Below, in pieces: positions 28,257-38,032 of a stretch of 61,470 nt of DNA (positions within the stretch are counted from its first letter, which is position 1; every line of letters begins with the position of its first letter). This DNA comes from Deltaproteobacteria bacterium (GTDB lineage: Bacteria > Desulfobacterota > Dissulfuribacteria > Dissulfuribacterales > QOAL01). Under the pieces are notes generated by a model. The model saw nothing but the letters and a program-made list of their open reading frames with translations. It was not told where the DNA came from and searched no databases. The DNA is taken from positions 1 to 61,470 of the forward strand of contig JAJRZR010000027.1 of the NCBI GenBank assembly GCA_024275145.1. Reading direction: 5' to 3'. A program made the translations under genes and the position numbers.

Positions 28257-31200
28257 GGCAAAGATCCTTACCTGTATCCTGGGCTGCATATTGTTGCTAG
28301 GCTCGAGCATATTGGCATTCACCTACATCAATTTTTATGACAGGCTGAGTCTTGAGCGCCAGAGAAAGGGCATCTCCCTGGCCAGGAAAATAGGCGATGA
28401 ACTCGTCCCGGTAATGACTTCCAAGGACAGGGCCAGTGCCCGCAAGGTGTTGCTCCGGCATAGAATGCGGGAAAGTGATATAGGTTATCTTCTCATAGTC
28501 TTTCCCCAAGGTAAGGTCTTTGCCCATACGTTTGACGGATCGGTTCCACTGGAATTGACCGAGTCAGGCCTTCTGACCTCTCCCCTGGCCCCCGATGAAT
28601 CCTACGCAGTAAGGGAGATGCCGGGCAGAGGCGGGCTTATCTTCGATATAGCCCGCCCCATCCAGGGAACCAGGCTGGGGACCCTCCATTTGGGCCTGGT
28701 GGGAACGTCCGTGCTCGATGATGTGAACTATGCCCTCAGGGGCATCTCTGCCATTGTCGCGGTCATCCTGTTTCTGGGGGCAGTACTGGCTGTTTTCCTC
28801 TCCCGGCTCATTTCCCGCCCCATAAACGAATTCATCGAGGTTACCAGGGCCGTGAGCAAGGGGGACCTGGAGCGTACGGTAGCCGTAAGAACCGGGGACG
28901 AACTGGAGGAGCTGGCCAATTCCCTAAACGACATGACACAGGAGATAAAGGCCTCAAGGGTCAAGCTGGGTGAGGCCATGGATTACGTCTCCAACATCAT
29001 AGAGAATATTTCCGAATCGTTATTGATCGTTGATTTCGAGGCAAAGATCAAGACGACGAACCAGGCCACCCTTTTACTCCTGGGCTACAGGCAGGAGGAA
29101 CTGGCAGGACAGTCGGCCGGCCTGATAGTCAAGGACGGGGAAGAGATATTCAGGAAATTGATTCACCGGTTGATTCGCAAGCAGGAACCTGTCCAGGATT
29201 ACGAGATGATTTACCTGACCAGGCAGGGTGATCTGATCCCGGTAAACTGCTCCATCTCGGCACTCCTTGATACATCGGGCAAACTCACCGAGGTCATATG
29301 CATGGCCAAGGACCTGCGAGAGATAAGGCGGCTTATAAGCGAATTGGACCAGATCTATAACGGCGCCCCTTCCCCGATCCGGGTGATAGACCCGGAATTC
29401 AGGGTTGTCAGCCAGAACAGGGCCATGAGCCAGTTGATCGGCGTGAGTGCCGAGGAGGCAAAGGGCAGGCCGTGCTATGAGCTTCTCAGTGGCCCTTACT
29501 GTCGTACCGAGAACTGTTCTTTGCGCTTGATACTCAAGGGGCATAAAAGGATCGACCGGGAATCGGAACGTATCACGTCTGAAGGTAAGGTGATCCCGTG
29601 CCGCATCCTGGCCAACCCGTTTCGGGACGCGCATGGAAAAATAGTAGGGGTTATCGAGGTGTTCGTCGATGTCGCCGAAAAAAGGGACTTCATCCGTAGG
29701 CTGGAGGCCAAGAGCCGGGAGCTTGCCAATGCGCTGGAAAACCAGCAGGCCTACGCCGACATCATGGGCACTTTGAGCAGCATCATCGACCTGGACACCC
29801 TCCTGGACGAGGTCTTGGTCAAGGTTGCCGGTTATACCAACAGCCAGTTAGGGGTCGTTTACCTGTTTGAAAACGGACGACTTGTTCCCCATGCAGCATA
29901 CTCCCTGGACATGAAGGACATAAAGGAATTCCAGCTCGGGGACAGCCTTCCTGGTGAGTGCGCCAGGGAAAAGAGGCCCATCTTGGTTTCCGATGTGCCG
30001 GATGATTATTTCATGGTTCGCTCCGGCATGGGTGAGAGCCTTCCAGGGCATATAATCTGCCTGCCCATCTCGTTCAAATCCAGGCTGGTTGGGGTCCTGG
30101 AGCTTGCCAGCCTGGCCGGGTTTGGGGAAAAGGAACTCGGTTTTCTCAAGATCGTGGTGGACCAACTGGGAGTAGGCATCGATCATGCCCTGGCCTACCG
30201 AAAGGCCGAGTCCCTGGCCGCGGAACTCCAGGAAAAAAACGAGCTCCTGATGTCACAGAACGAGGAGCTGCAGTCACAAAGTGAGGAACTCCTGGCCCTT
30301 AATGAAGAGCTCCAGTCGCAGGCAGAGGAGCTGGCCGTCCAGAAAAAGGCCCTTGAGGACAAGACCAGGCAGGTCGAAGAGGCCAACCGTTTGAAGTCAG
30401 AGTTTCTATCAAACATGTCCCATGAACTTAGGACCCCGCTCAATGCCATACTGGGGATGACCCGCCTGCTCAAGGGTGAGATGAACGGCATCACCGAGGA
30501 TCAACAGGCCGATTACCTGGAGATCATCGAGAGAAACGGTACGACCTTGCTGGAATTGATCAACGACGTGTTGGACCTTTCCAAGATCGAGGCCGGGAAG
30601 GTGGAGATAATATGGGGGAAAATCTGCCTGGGTACCTTCATAGAGGAGGTGCTCCAGTCGGTCCGTGCATTGGCCGATGAAAAGGCGCTTGATCTGATGG
30701 TAGAACTCGACCCAGGGGCAGATTCCATCGTCTCTGACACGGATAAGCTCAGGCAGATCCTGCTGAATCTCTTGAGCAATGCAATAAAGTTCACCGAGGA
30801 GGGAAGCGTATCCATCCTCACCAAGGGCAGGAAAGACGATGTGTCCATAACTGTAAAGGATACCGGTATCGGTATCTCCGGGGAGGCCCTGAAATACATA
30901 TTCGATGCCTTCAGGCAGGTGGACAGCTCGACTACCCGGGTATATGGCGGAACGGGATTGGGACTGAACATAGTCAAGAAGCTGGTAGACCTGCTCGGGG
31001 GCAAGATCCAGGTGGAAAGCGAGGTGGGTAAGGGCTCCACCTTCACGATAACCTTGCCAAGACAGCCCATAACCTTGAAAGAGGCAGACGAGGGCTGGAA
31101 GGAAAGGATCCGGTCTGTCCTCCTGACCGAGGAGGCCACGCCATCGAAGGACACGAAGCCCAGGAGCCGCAAGCAGATATTGATCATAGACGATGATCCC

Positions 31201-32001
31201 ATAGTCACACGTGAATTGAGCGTGATCCTGAAGGAAGGGGATTATCAGTTGCGCTTTGCCTTCAACGGTCTCGAAGGCATGGAATATATAAGGAATGAGG
31301 AGCCGGATTTGATCCTGCTCGACCTGAAGATGCCTGATATGGACGGGTTTTCCTTGATAGAGGAGATGCAGAAGGAGAAACGGACCAGGGACATTCCTGT
31401 GATCATACTCTCGGCCATGGATCTCAGCAGGGAAGAAATGGATCGTCTCGCCGGTAACGTGAAGCAGGTGATCCTCAAGGGGCAGATAAACAAGATAGGC
31501 TTCCTCGATGCGGTCAGCAGGGCCCTGTATGGCAAGGAACCACCGGAGGAGGTAAGTGCCGGTAGTATGCATGAGCCTGACAGACAGGTGCAGGTCGAGG
31601 CCGCCAGCGGACCTGCCAAGATACTTGTCGTTGAAGACAACAAGGACAACCTCTTTTTGTTGAAGCATGCCTTTCGCCGTACTGACTACGAGCTCTATAC
31701 GGCGGAAAACGGTGCAGATGCCATAGAAACGGCCAAAAAGGTAAGGCCTGACCTGATACTCATGGATATGTTGATGCCGGTCATGGACGGATACGAGGCT
31801 ACCAGAAGAATGAGGGAGATCAAGGAACTGGCCAGGATACCCATAATTGCCCTGACAGCCCGTGCCATGCGCGGAGACCGCGAAAAGACCCTGGCCGCCG
31901 GCTGTAACGATTATGTATCCAAACCGATCAATCCCACCGAACTCATAGACAAGGTGGGTGACTGGCTACGGATTTTCAAGAAGAGAGGCCCAAATGACTG
32001 A
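28240..32001 (+). CDS. membrane hybrid histidine kinase with two receivers
   Basis: This 1253-residue sensor has a membrane helix near 10-30, a periplasmic domain of about 140 residues, a second helix near 170-190 and HAMP. It continues with two PAS domains, a GAF domain (about 515-650) and a coiled coil with an EELQSQ repeat. HisKA follows, with its His codon at 30421 in SNMSHELRTPLNAIL, then HATPase with DTGIGISG and GGTGLGL. Two C-terminal receivers (LLDLKMPDMDG and LMDMLMPVMDG) end it. ATG 28228 and 28240 are both possible starts. It overlaps cheR by up to 29 bases and the next gene by eight. One PAS region has a cysteine pair (CRTENCS) that may bind a ligand. Confidence 0.92.
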   Translation: MRIRIKAKILTCILGCILLLGSSILAFTYINFYDRLSLERQRKGISLARKIGDELVPVMTSKDRASARKVLLRHRMRESDIGYLLIVFPQGKVFAHTFDGSVPLELTESGLLTSPLAPDESYAVREMPGRGGLIFDIARPIQGTRLGTLHLGLVGTSVLDDVNYALRGISAIVAVILFLGAVLAVFLSRLISRPINEFIEVTRAVSKGDLERTVAVRTGDELEELANSLNDMTQEIKASRVKLGEAMDYVSNIIENISESLLIVDFEAKIKTTNQATLLLLGYRQEELAGQSAGLIVKDGEEIFRKLIHRLIRKQEPVQDYEMIYLTRQGDLIPVNCSISALLDTSGKLTEVICMAKDLREIRRLISELDQIYNGAPSPIRVIDPEFRVVSQNRAMSQLIGVSAEEAKGRPCYELLSGPYCRTENCSLRLILKGHKRIDRESERITSEGKVIPCRILANPFRDAHGKIVGVIEVFVDVAEKRDFIRRLEAKSRELANALENQQAYADIMGTLSSIIDLDTLLDEVLVKVAGYTNSQLGVVYLFENGRLVPHAAYSLDMKDIKEFQLGDSLPGECAREKRPILVSDVPDDYFMVRSGMGESLPGHIICLPISFKSRLVGVLELASLAGFGEKELGFLKIVVDQLGVGIDHALAYRKAESLAAELQEKNELLMSQNEELQSQSEELLALNEELQSQAEELAVQKKALEDKTRQVEEANRLKSEFLSNMSHELRTPLNAILGMTRLLKGEMNGITEDQQADYLEIIERNGTTLLELINDVLDLSKIEAGKVEIIWGKICLGTFIEEVLQSVRALADEKALDLMVELDPGADSIVSDTDKLRQILLNLLSNAIKFTEEGSVSILTKGRKDDVSITVKDTGIGISGEALKYIFDAFRQVDSSTTRVYGGTGLGLNIVKKLVDLLGGKIQVESEVGKGSTFTITLPRQPITLKEADEGWKERIRSVLLTEEATPSKDTKPRSRKQILIIDDDPIVTRELSVILKEGDYQLRFAFNGLEGMEYIRNEEPDLILLDLKMPDMDGFSLIEEMQKEKRTRDIPVIILSAMDLSREEMDRLAGNVKQVILKGQINKIGFLDAVSRALYGKEPPEEVSAGSMHEPDRQVQVEAASGPAKILVVEDNKDNLFLLKHAFRRTDYELYTAENGADAIETAKKVRPDLILMDMLMPVMDGYEATRRMREIKELARIPIIALTARAMRGDREKTLAAGCNDYVSKPINPTELIDKVGDWLRIFKKRGPND

Positions 32002-32242
32002 CCTGGATAAAAAGGGTTTTCTGGAGGACGTTCCCATCACGTCATTCAATAAGGTGCTTCACTCACTGAGGGCCCCGCTCAATTCTATTATAGGCTTTAC
32101 TACCTTGTTGGAAAATGAATCCTATGGTCCCCTTTCCGCAGAGCAAAGAGAATTTCTCGAGATAATCCAACGAAACGCGGATGAAATGTTGGATCTGATC
32201 GACAAGCTTTCTCTTTTGGCAAAATCCGAGGAGGGTTTATGA
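31994..32242 (+). CDS. stand-alone kinase dimerisation/phosphotransfer-like domain
   Basis: This 82-residue protein contains only a HisKA-type helical hairpin, with the phosphoacceptor-like His in VLHSLRAPLNSIIGF and a second helix (FLEIIQRNADEMLDLIDKL). There is no ATPase domain. AAGAGAGG lies five bases ahead of ATG 31994; both ends overlap neighbours (eight bases with the kinase, four with the receiver-kinase). It could be a phosphorelay shuttle or an inhibitor that pairs with kinase monomers. Confidence 0.8.
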   Translation: MTDLDKKGFLEDVPITSFNKVLHSLRAPLNSIIGFTTLLENESYGPLSAEQREFLEIIQRNADEMLDLIDKLSLLAKSEEGL

Positions 32243-33399
32243 AGCAAGGCTTCAGGCCCAAGGCCGCCACTATTATGGTCGTCGACGATGACGTGGAGAG
32301 CGCACGTTTGCTGGAGTGCGCCCTTTTGCCATTGAATTTCAACGTGATCAAGGCCCATACAGGCAGGGACGCCCTGGCCCTTCTGGAAAAGGCCATGCCT
32401 GACCTGATTCTTTTGGATGTGCTGATGCCCGATCTCAACGGCTTTGAGATCTGCAGCATGGTAAAGGAAAAGGTGGATCAAACCGACTACGATTTCATTC
32501 CGGTTATCATGGTTACGGCCTTGTCCTCCCGAAGGGACAAGATCAAGGGGTTGGAGGCCGGGGCGGATGATTTCATCTCGAAGCCCATGGATCTTGCCGA
32601 ACTGTTGGCCAAGGTCAAATCGTTGCTGCGTATCAAGTACCTGCACAAGAGCCTTCAAGAAGGTTACGAGGAATTGAAGAGATTGGAAAGGGTCAAGGAC
32701 CTGCTTACCCAGATGATTGTCCACGACCTGAAGAATCCCCTTACCGCCATCATGGGGTGTCTGGAGTTGCTGGACATGAGGTTGGGCGAGTCCCTGCCCC
32801 CAGAGGAACGGTTCTCACCCCATAATATACTGCATATTACCCACCGGATGTTGCGCCTGATCAACAATCTCCTGGATATAACCAAGATGGAGGAGGGAAA
32901 ACTCGGCCTGGACTATGTGAATATAGAAATAGATCGATTGTTCCAGGAAATCGAAGAGATGTTTTCCTCGGATGCCCAGAGAAGGTCTATCCGGATTGTC
33001 CAGGAGATCGAAGACGTGCCTGTTTTCCAAGCAGATCGAGGTCTTCTTGTGAGGATTCTGGAAAACCTGGTATCAAATGCCATAAAGAGTATTACGTCGA
33101 GAAGGGCAGGTTTGATCACCCTGAAGGCAGGAACGGATGCTGAAGGCCGGCAGGTTGTCATCAGCGTAACGGACAACGGCTGCGGTATACCCGAAAGGTA
33201 TCAGGATAAAATCTTTGACAAGTTCGAGCAGGTAAAGATGAGGAAGAAAGGAGAGCGATTCGATACGGGCCTGGGCCTCACCTTTTGTAAGCTGGCAATC
33301 GAGACCCACAAGGGGGAGATATTCGTGAGAAGCAGGGAGGGCGAAGGCAGTGAGTTCGTCTTTACCCTGCCACTGGCAGGAAACAGCCAGGCCGTCTGA
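32239..33399 (+). CDS. receiver-histidine kinase
   Basis: This 386-residue soluble protein has a receiver domain first (DDD pocket, LILLDVLMPDLNG, Lys in FISKPMDL), then a short coiled linker, HisKA (MIVHDLKNPLTAIMG) and HATPase (DNGCGIPERY, DTGLGLTFCK). The receiver-first order suggests that phosphorylation by another kinase, perhaps the 1253-residue one, controls its activity. ATGA overlap with the gene before. It ends the sensory run; no DNA-binding output follows. Confidence 0.93.
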   Translation: MKQGFRPKAATIMVVDDDVESARLLECALLPLNFNVIKAHTGRDALALLEKAMPDLILLDVLMPDLNGFEICSMVKEKVDQTDYDFIPVIMVTALSSRRDKIKGLEAGADDFISKPMDLAELLAKVKSLLRIKYLHKSLQEGYEELKRLERVKDLLTQMIVHDLKNPLTAIMGCLELLDMRLGESLPPEERFSPHNILHITHRMLRLINNLLDITKMEEGKLGLDYVNIEIDRLFQEIEEMFSSDAQRRSIRIVQEIEDVPVFQADRGLLVRILENLVSNAIKSITSRRAGLITLKAGTDAEGRQVVISVTDNGCGIPERYQDKIFDKFEQVKMRKKGERFDTGLGLTFCKLAIETHKGEIFVRSREGEGSEFVFTLPLAGNSQAV

Positions 33400-33581
33400 G
33401 CTTGCAAGCAGGTCTTGAAAGCAGGTAGGCGATGCAAGAGCGGGCTAGGATTCGGTAGCGGCTTCATGGCCAGTTACCTTGCCGCCATCCAAATCCCAGA
33501 AGAATAAAATACTTCCCAAACCTCATGAGGGCCGTATCCTTGAGGCCACGGTCCAATGGCAGGTTGTTTCCACGGTAGACC

Positions 33582-34523
33582 ATGACCATATCCAGATCAA
33601 TGCCCATCCTCCAGGATGTGCTTACTATTATTGTAACCTTCAATGGTGCAGATACCGTCACTAGGCTCGTGGATTCGTGCGTCGATCCTTCTGGCCGTTT
33701 GACCAGTCCCATGCTCATCATTGACAACGATTCCTCTGACGATACTCTGGAGGTACTGGAAGGCATCATGCTCGATGGGATCGAAATCACGTGGCTTGCC
33801 AGGAACATAGGCGTGGCAGCCGCATATAACATGGGGGTGGAGCAGGCCTTGTTGAGGGGAGCAGGCTGGATGCTTATATTGGATCAGGACAGCGTGTGTG
33901 GGCCTGGAATGCTCAAAAAGCTCCGGGCATCTGCCAGGCACCTTGAAAGGGAAGGCCGCAGGATCGGTGCCATCTGTCCCTTGGTCAGCAGCCTCGAACA
34001 CCCCGATTGTGTCCATTTGCCCTACAACTGGGGTCGAAGGGGCCTTGAGACGGTTGCCAGCATCCCGAAAGACCAGGATCGGATGGTCCAAATAGATTCT
34101 TGCCTGACCTCGGGCACCATGTATAATGTGCAGGCCCTGGAGGCCATAGGGGGGTTTCGTGAGGAATACTTCATAGACTTTGTCGACCACGAATGCCACC
34201 TGCGTCTAAGGAAGAAGGGCTGGGAGATCTGGTGGGATGTCGCCCCCAGGCTTTATCACCGGCTTGGCCGGATACAAAGGAACACGGACCAAGGCCTGTG
34301 GATTGAGCATGACCCGGTACGTTACTATTATATGGCAAGAAACATGTTGGACGGGCACTATCGCCTTGGAGGGATAGGGCCTACCATCCATTTTTTGAGG
34401 GAACTGTTGAGGCATATGGTAAGGATCTTCCGTTACGGCAAGTACCCGTACAAAAGTTCGTATTTTATCATGAAGGGTATCGGGCATGCCATTTCAGGTC
34501 GGTTCGGTCCGCTTGACAGGTAG
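33582..34523 (+). CDS. family 2 glycosyltransferase, rhamnosyltransferase-like
   Basis: The 313-residue product has a GT-A fold N terminus (DVLTIIVTFNG, IDNDSSDDT) and an LDQDSV metal site. The segment GGFREEYFIDFVDHECHLRLRKKGW resembles rhamnosyltransferases of O-antigen and capsule synthesis. No membrane helix is seen. ATG 33582 or 33600 may start it. It opens the second glycan block. Confidence 0.9.
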   Translation: MTISRSMPILQDVLTIIVTFNGADTVTRLVDSCVDPSGRLTSPMLIIDNDSSDDTLEVLEGIMLDGIEITWLARNIGVAAAYNMGVEQALLRGAGWMLILDQDSVCGPGMLKKLRASARHLEREGRRIGAICPLVSSLEHPDCVHLPYNWGRRGLETVASIPKDQDRMVQIDSCLTSGTMYNVQALEAIGGFREEYFIDFVDHECHLRLRKKGWEIWWDVAPRLYHRLGRIQRNTDQGLWIEHDPVRYYYMARNMLDGHYRLGGIGPTIHFLRELLRHMVRIFRYGKYPYKSSYFIMKGIGHAISGRFGPLDR

Positions 34524-35490
34524 GTTGCCTGTAAGTATGGTAGGGCTTTTCGACGTCATTTCAAGTGGTTCGTCCTACAAGATCTTACACTGGTTCCTTG
34601 AATGGCTGGACATGAAGGCGGTGATGCCGGTTATATCCAGGCTTCCGCTTGGCGCTGCGCATCGATGTGCGGATCTCAGGGGGCTGCTCCGCTACCATCT
34701 TGATTGTGACTGGCGTTCAGCATGTCTTGGTTTCCCCTTTGTCAAGGACCATACCAGGTCGGTATTGAAAAAGATTTTCGGTGTGAGCGACGTGGAACAG
34801 GTTCTCCGCAAGAGATTCAAGGTCCAGTCCAGGGAAGAACTCGAGGGTTTTTTCATATTGAACCAGCGCACATCATGGCCGGTTGAGCACCGCCTTTCAC
34901 CCAGTGGTTGGTTCGATGGCATCCCTGGGGATCGCGGTATAGTACTGATTGGTTCCCACTTTGACAGCTCCTGGGCAGGGATGAGTTTTATCAGCAGGTA
35001 TGGTAGACCTGTAAGCGCCGTATATGACAGGGTAGTATTTGATCCGAGGGTCTTTTCCTTCTTCCAGGACTATTTCAGGAAGAAGTATCAGGGGATAATA
35101 CGCCTCTATAACGGCGGAACGCTCCTAAGTGCCGAGGATTTACGGCGTGAAGGTGCAGAAAGACTGGGCAGGGGGGAGATAATAGTATTCTTTGCCGATG
35201 TACCCAGAAAGGACAGGGGGATACCGATCGACTTCCTTGGCAAGAAGGTCCTTGTCCCCTTTGGGGCATTCAGTTATGCCATGAGGACCAATGCCTTTCT
35301 GTCGGTCTATGTTACGAAATATCTGGCGCCGGGATGTTATCAGACGCTGCTTGGCAGGCCTGTGCGGACGAACAGCGGTATGGATATCGAGAAACTTGCC
35401 AGGGAGGCCTATGGATTCCTGGAGGATATGATCATGGGTGATCCGGGAAGCTGGTGGGGTGCCGATACCTTTGCTGGACATTGTACTTGA
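34486..35490 (+). CDS. LpxL-like lysophospholipid/lipid A acyltransferase family protein
   Basis: This protein of up to 334 residues resembles the LpxL/HtrB lauroyltransferase family. It has a GIVLIGSHFDSSW stretch where the catalytic H(x4)D/E box is expected, and an FADVPRKDRGIPIDFLGKKV segment with G-AFSYAMRTNAF after it. The histidine is present, but the acidic residue at the usual spacing is replaced by Trp, with an Asp two residues after His. It may acylate a lipid or glycan. ATG 34486 overlaps the previous gene by 38 bases; ATG 34537 is the non-overlapping start. Confidence 0.7.
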   Translation: MPFQVGSVRLTGRLPVSMVGLFDVISSGSSYKILHWFLEWLDMKAVMPVISRLPLGAAHRCADLRGLLRYHLDCDWRSACLGFPFVKDHTRSVLKKIFGVSDVEQVLRKRFKVQSREELEGFFILNQRTSWPVEHRLSPSGWFDGIPGDRGIVLIGSHFDSSWAGMSFISRYGRPVSAVYDRVVFDPRVFSFFQDYFRKKYQGIIRLYNGGTLLSAEDLRREGAERLGRGEIIVFFADVPRKDRGIPIDFLGKKVLVPFGAFSYAMRTNAFLSVYVTKYLAPGCYQTLLGRPVRTNSGMDIEKLAREAYGFLEDMIMGDPGSWWGADTFAGHCT

Positions 35491-36679
35491 TTACTGGTTC
35501 GGCATGACGATCTTTATCGGAATATTACGCTATCATGGGCGTGGAGCCCCTTCCAGGGAGGAGTCCCTTGCAGCCACTATGGGTATGCCGCCAGGGGATC
35601 CTGAATTCCTCGATCCCTCCCGGTCTGCAAGGGATTTTGCCCACAAGGTAGATTCTCACCGGGTTTGCCTGGTCTTTGACCAGGCCTTCTGGTACCCGAA
35701 GGCAAACTGGGAGGCCTGGCTGGATGCCCTGTCCAGTGATGATGATTCTAAGGGATATGTCGATGTTCCGCTGGGCAACCAGGATCCGGCCTGGTCCATG
35801 AAATTCCCTCCTGTACCCTACTGTACGTCGAGAGGCCTTGAAAGGGCCTCTTCAAGTATGAGGCCATCTGTAACCTGGTTTGTCACGAGGCCTTCCCGTA
35901 TCGAGGCATTTTGCGTGGTGGTTGTGGAGAAATTCATGCTGGAGAAGGTCCCGGGGGATATCACCCTGGCCGGCCTTCCGGGATTCTGGTTGGATAGTGG
36001 CGTGAAATGCCGTGTTTTTTGCAGGGGATGGCTCCATTCCTTCAGCAGCTTGAGGGAGGCCGGGAACCGGGACGATTTGCTGAGGATGTGTACCTGGGAG
36101 GGGCGGGTCCTCGAGCTTGGCTGTGACAGGGGGCTCATGGCCAGCCGGTGTGAGACAAGGTATGTATCCAATGTCGAGTGGATCGGTGTTGATTTCAATG
36201 CCGATGCCCTGGGGGAGGCCGTAAGTCACATGGATCTTGCGGTCCAGGCCGATGTCCAGGATGGCCTGCCGTTCGTAGAGGCCCCGGTGTTTGATCGGAT
36301 TGTATGCGCGGATTTCCTCGAGCACCTTCCCTACCCCTGGGATACCCTGAAACAATTACGAAGATATATACGGCCCGGGGGGCTTCTGGTTGCGTCCTTT
36401 CCAAACATAGGTCACTGGTCTATTATCGAGGACCTGTTATGTGGCCGCTTTGACGAGGCGCCTTCCGGGATACTCTGTGTTACACATCTGCGCTTCGGTA
36501 CGAAGAAGAACTGGGAAAGGTGGTTACTCGATGCCGGTTGGATGCCTGAGCTGTGGGAATATGAAAGGCTTGGGCTTCCTCCCGGCTGGTGCCTTCCCAG
36601 GCAGGCCCTGGAGGGAGAGGGATTCGACCTCGAGAGCCTGGAGACGCTGCGTTTCTGCGTCGTTGCAAGGCCCGTATGA
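35438..36679 (+). CDS. SAM-dependent methyltransferase with unrecognised N-terminal region
   Basis: The product is up to 413 residues. A class I methyltransferase core occupies roughly residues 215-410: motif I RVLELGCDRGLM, an acidic VDFNADALG, and FDRIVCADFLEHLPYPWDTL. The first 200 residues have no family I recognise. The start is uncertain because of a 53-base overlap with the preceding gene: ATG 35438, GTG 35459 and ATG 35504 are possible. It probably methylates a sugar or lipid intermediate. Confidence 0.8.
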   Translation: MIREAGGVPIPLLDIVLDYWFGMTIFIGILRYHGRGAPSREESLAATMGMPPGDPEFLDPSRSARDFAHKVDSHRVCLVFDQAFWYPKANWEAWLDALSSDDDSKGYVDVPLGNQDPAWSMKFPPVPYCTSRGLERASSSMRPSVTWFVTRPSRIEAFCVVVVEKFMLEKVPGDITLAGLPGFWLDSGVKCRVFCRGWLHSFSSLREAGNRDDLLRMCTWEGRVLELGCDRGLMASRCETRYVSNVEWIGVDFNADALGEAVSHMDLAVQADVQDGLPFVEAPVFDRIVCADFLEHLPYPWDTLKQLRRYIRPGGLLVASFPNIGHWSIIEDLLCGRFDEAPSGILCVTHLRFGTKKNWERWLLDAGWMPELWEYERLGLPPGWCLPRQALEGEGFDLESLETLRFCVVARPV

Positions 36680-36732
36680 ATTCGTATGTAGCCTTCGGTG
36701 CGCCCAAGTGCTTTCCAGGCTTCGTCCCAGCC

Positions 36733-36889
36733 GCATAATCCCAATTATGCACTTCAAATGCCAGGCAAATTCTATCGGATTTCAAAGCACCTGTTAGGTA
36801 ACGATCCATGTATATCGGAATACCCTTAACTACTCCTGATCGGTTGTCCGTGCAGGCCCTGGGACATACCCACGTTCCCCGTGCCAGGG
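36733..36889 (+). promoter_or_regulatory. two hairpins in the 240-bp gap before a glycosyltransferase gene
   Basis: GCATAAT and ATTATGC (36733-36739 and 36744-36750) form a tight stem with a four-base loop. CCCTGG (36857-36862) pairs with CCAGGG (36884-36889), enclosing a smaller stem, CACG (36871-36874) with CGTG (36880-36883). Neither has a following T-run. The gap 36680-36919 holds no gene. Confidence 0.3.
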
Positions 36890-36919
36890 TAGTGTGAAGG
36901 CCTGGGGCAATATCGGCAT

Positions 36920-38032
36920 ATGATAGATGCGGTTATCGTCAATTATCGTTTGGCAAGGCAGGCCGTTCGCGCTGCCAGGTCTCTGTTGGCGCAGGATGTC
37001 GACGAGGGGCTTGGGATATGGGTGGTTGACAACAGCGAGTCGCCAGAGGAGGCCGCTCTTCTCTTGGACCATATTGGTTCCCGCTGTCATGTGGTAATAA
37101 ATCCAAAAAATGTTGGTTTTGGCGCGGCCTGTAATCAGGTCTTCGAACAGACTGATGGTGAATGGTTCCTGCTGCTCAATCCAGATGCATACCTGGATAA
37201 TCCCGATGCACTGAAGGCCATGGTAAGATTTCTTGGGGAAAGGCCGCATGCAGGTGCACTCAGCCCCTTTATGTACTGGGACGAGGGGAAGAATTTTATG
37301 CTTCCGCCAAGTGTCTATCCAATCCCGGCGTATGACCTCATGGTTGTGGCTTCAGGTCCGTTGGCGCATGTAGTTGAATGGCTTGGTGGCCTGTGGTGGC
37401 GTAATCATTCGCTCAAGCTCTGGCAGTCTGGCCTGCCCTTGGAGCAGGAGAGCCTTTCCGGTGGGCATGTCCTGCTTAGACGTTCAGCCGTAGAGAAGGC
37501 CGGGGGGCTTTTTGACCCCAGATTCTTTCTCTATTATGAAGATACCGACCTGTGCCTGCGGCTAAGACAGGCAGGTTACAGGCTTTTCGTGGTGCCTGAT
37601 GCCACGGTGGTGCATGAATTCAGCGGCTGTGCCCGGCACGAAGCGGCCCAATGGAAACAGAGGATGATGGATGAATCCCGTAGGTTGTTCATGGAAAAAC
37701 ACTACAAAACAAACATATTCTATCGTCTTCTCAGGCGGCAGGGCAACCAGGGACCGCGGGCCTGGCAGCCACTGTTGATGGAAGACCAGGGGGTGCTTGC
37801 GCGGCCTCCTGTTTTCAAGGTGCCTTCAAGGTGGCGGAATGGATGGTTGCTGGAATGGAGTCCTAGTCCATACATGTTTCCATCTGCAGGGATGCTTGGA
37901 GATGGAGAGGTGGCATCCATGCCTGAAAGCGTCTTTTCTATCCTGCCGCCAGGGAAACAATATGTGCGTATAGGCCCCAGAAGGGGATTGTGGGCAGGCA
38001 GGAGGGTTTGGCTTTGGGAAGCAATGGCATGA
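36920..38032 (+). CDS. family 2 glycosyltransferase, WbbL-like
   Basis: This 370-residue enzyme has a GT-A fold: IDAVIVNYR, WVVDNSES, NPKNVGFGAACNQ, LLLNPDAYLD, and GGLFDPRFFLYYEDTDLCLRL, a pattern shared with rhamnosyltransferases such as WbbL. The acceptor is probably a lipid-linked sugar. The 90-residue C-terminal extension has no recognised family. The end overlaps the next gene in ATGA. Confidence 0.92.
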   Translation: MIDAVIVNYRLARQAVRAARSLLAQDVDEGLGIWVVDNSESPEEAALLLDHIGSRCHVVINPKNVGFGAACNQVFEQTDGEWFLLLNPDAYLDNPDALKAMVRFLGERPHAGALSPFMYWDEGKNFMLPPSVYPIPAYDLMVVASGPLAHVVEWLGGLWWRNHSLKLWQSGLPLEQESLSGGHVLLRRSAVEKAGGLFDPRFFLYYEDTDLCLRLRQAGYRLFVVPDATVVHEFSGCARHEAAQWKQRMMDESRRLFMEKHYKTNIFYRLLRRQGNQGPRAWQPLLMEDQGVLARPPVFKVPSRWRNGWLLEWSPSPYMFPSAGMLGDGEVASMPESVFSILPPGKQYVRIGPRRGLWAGRRVWLWEAMA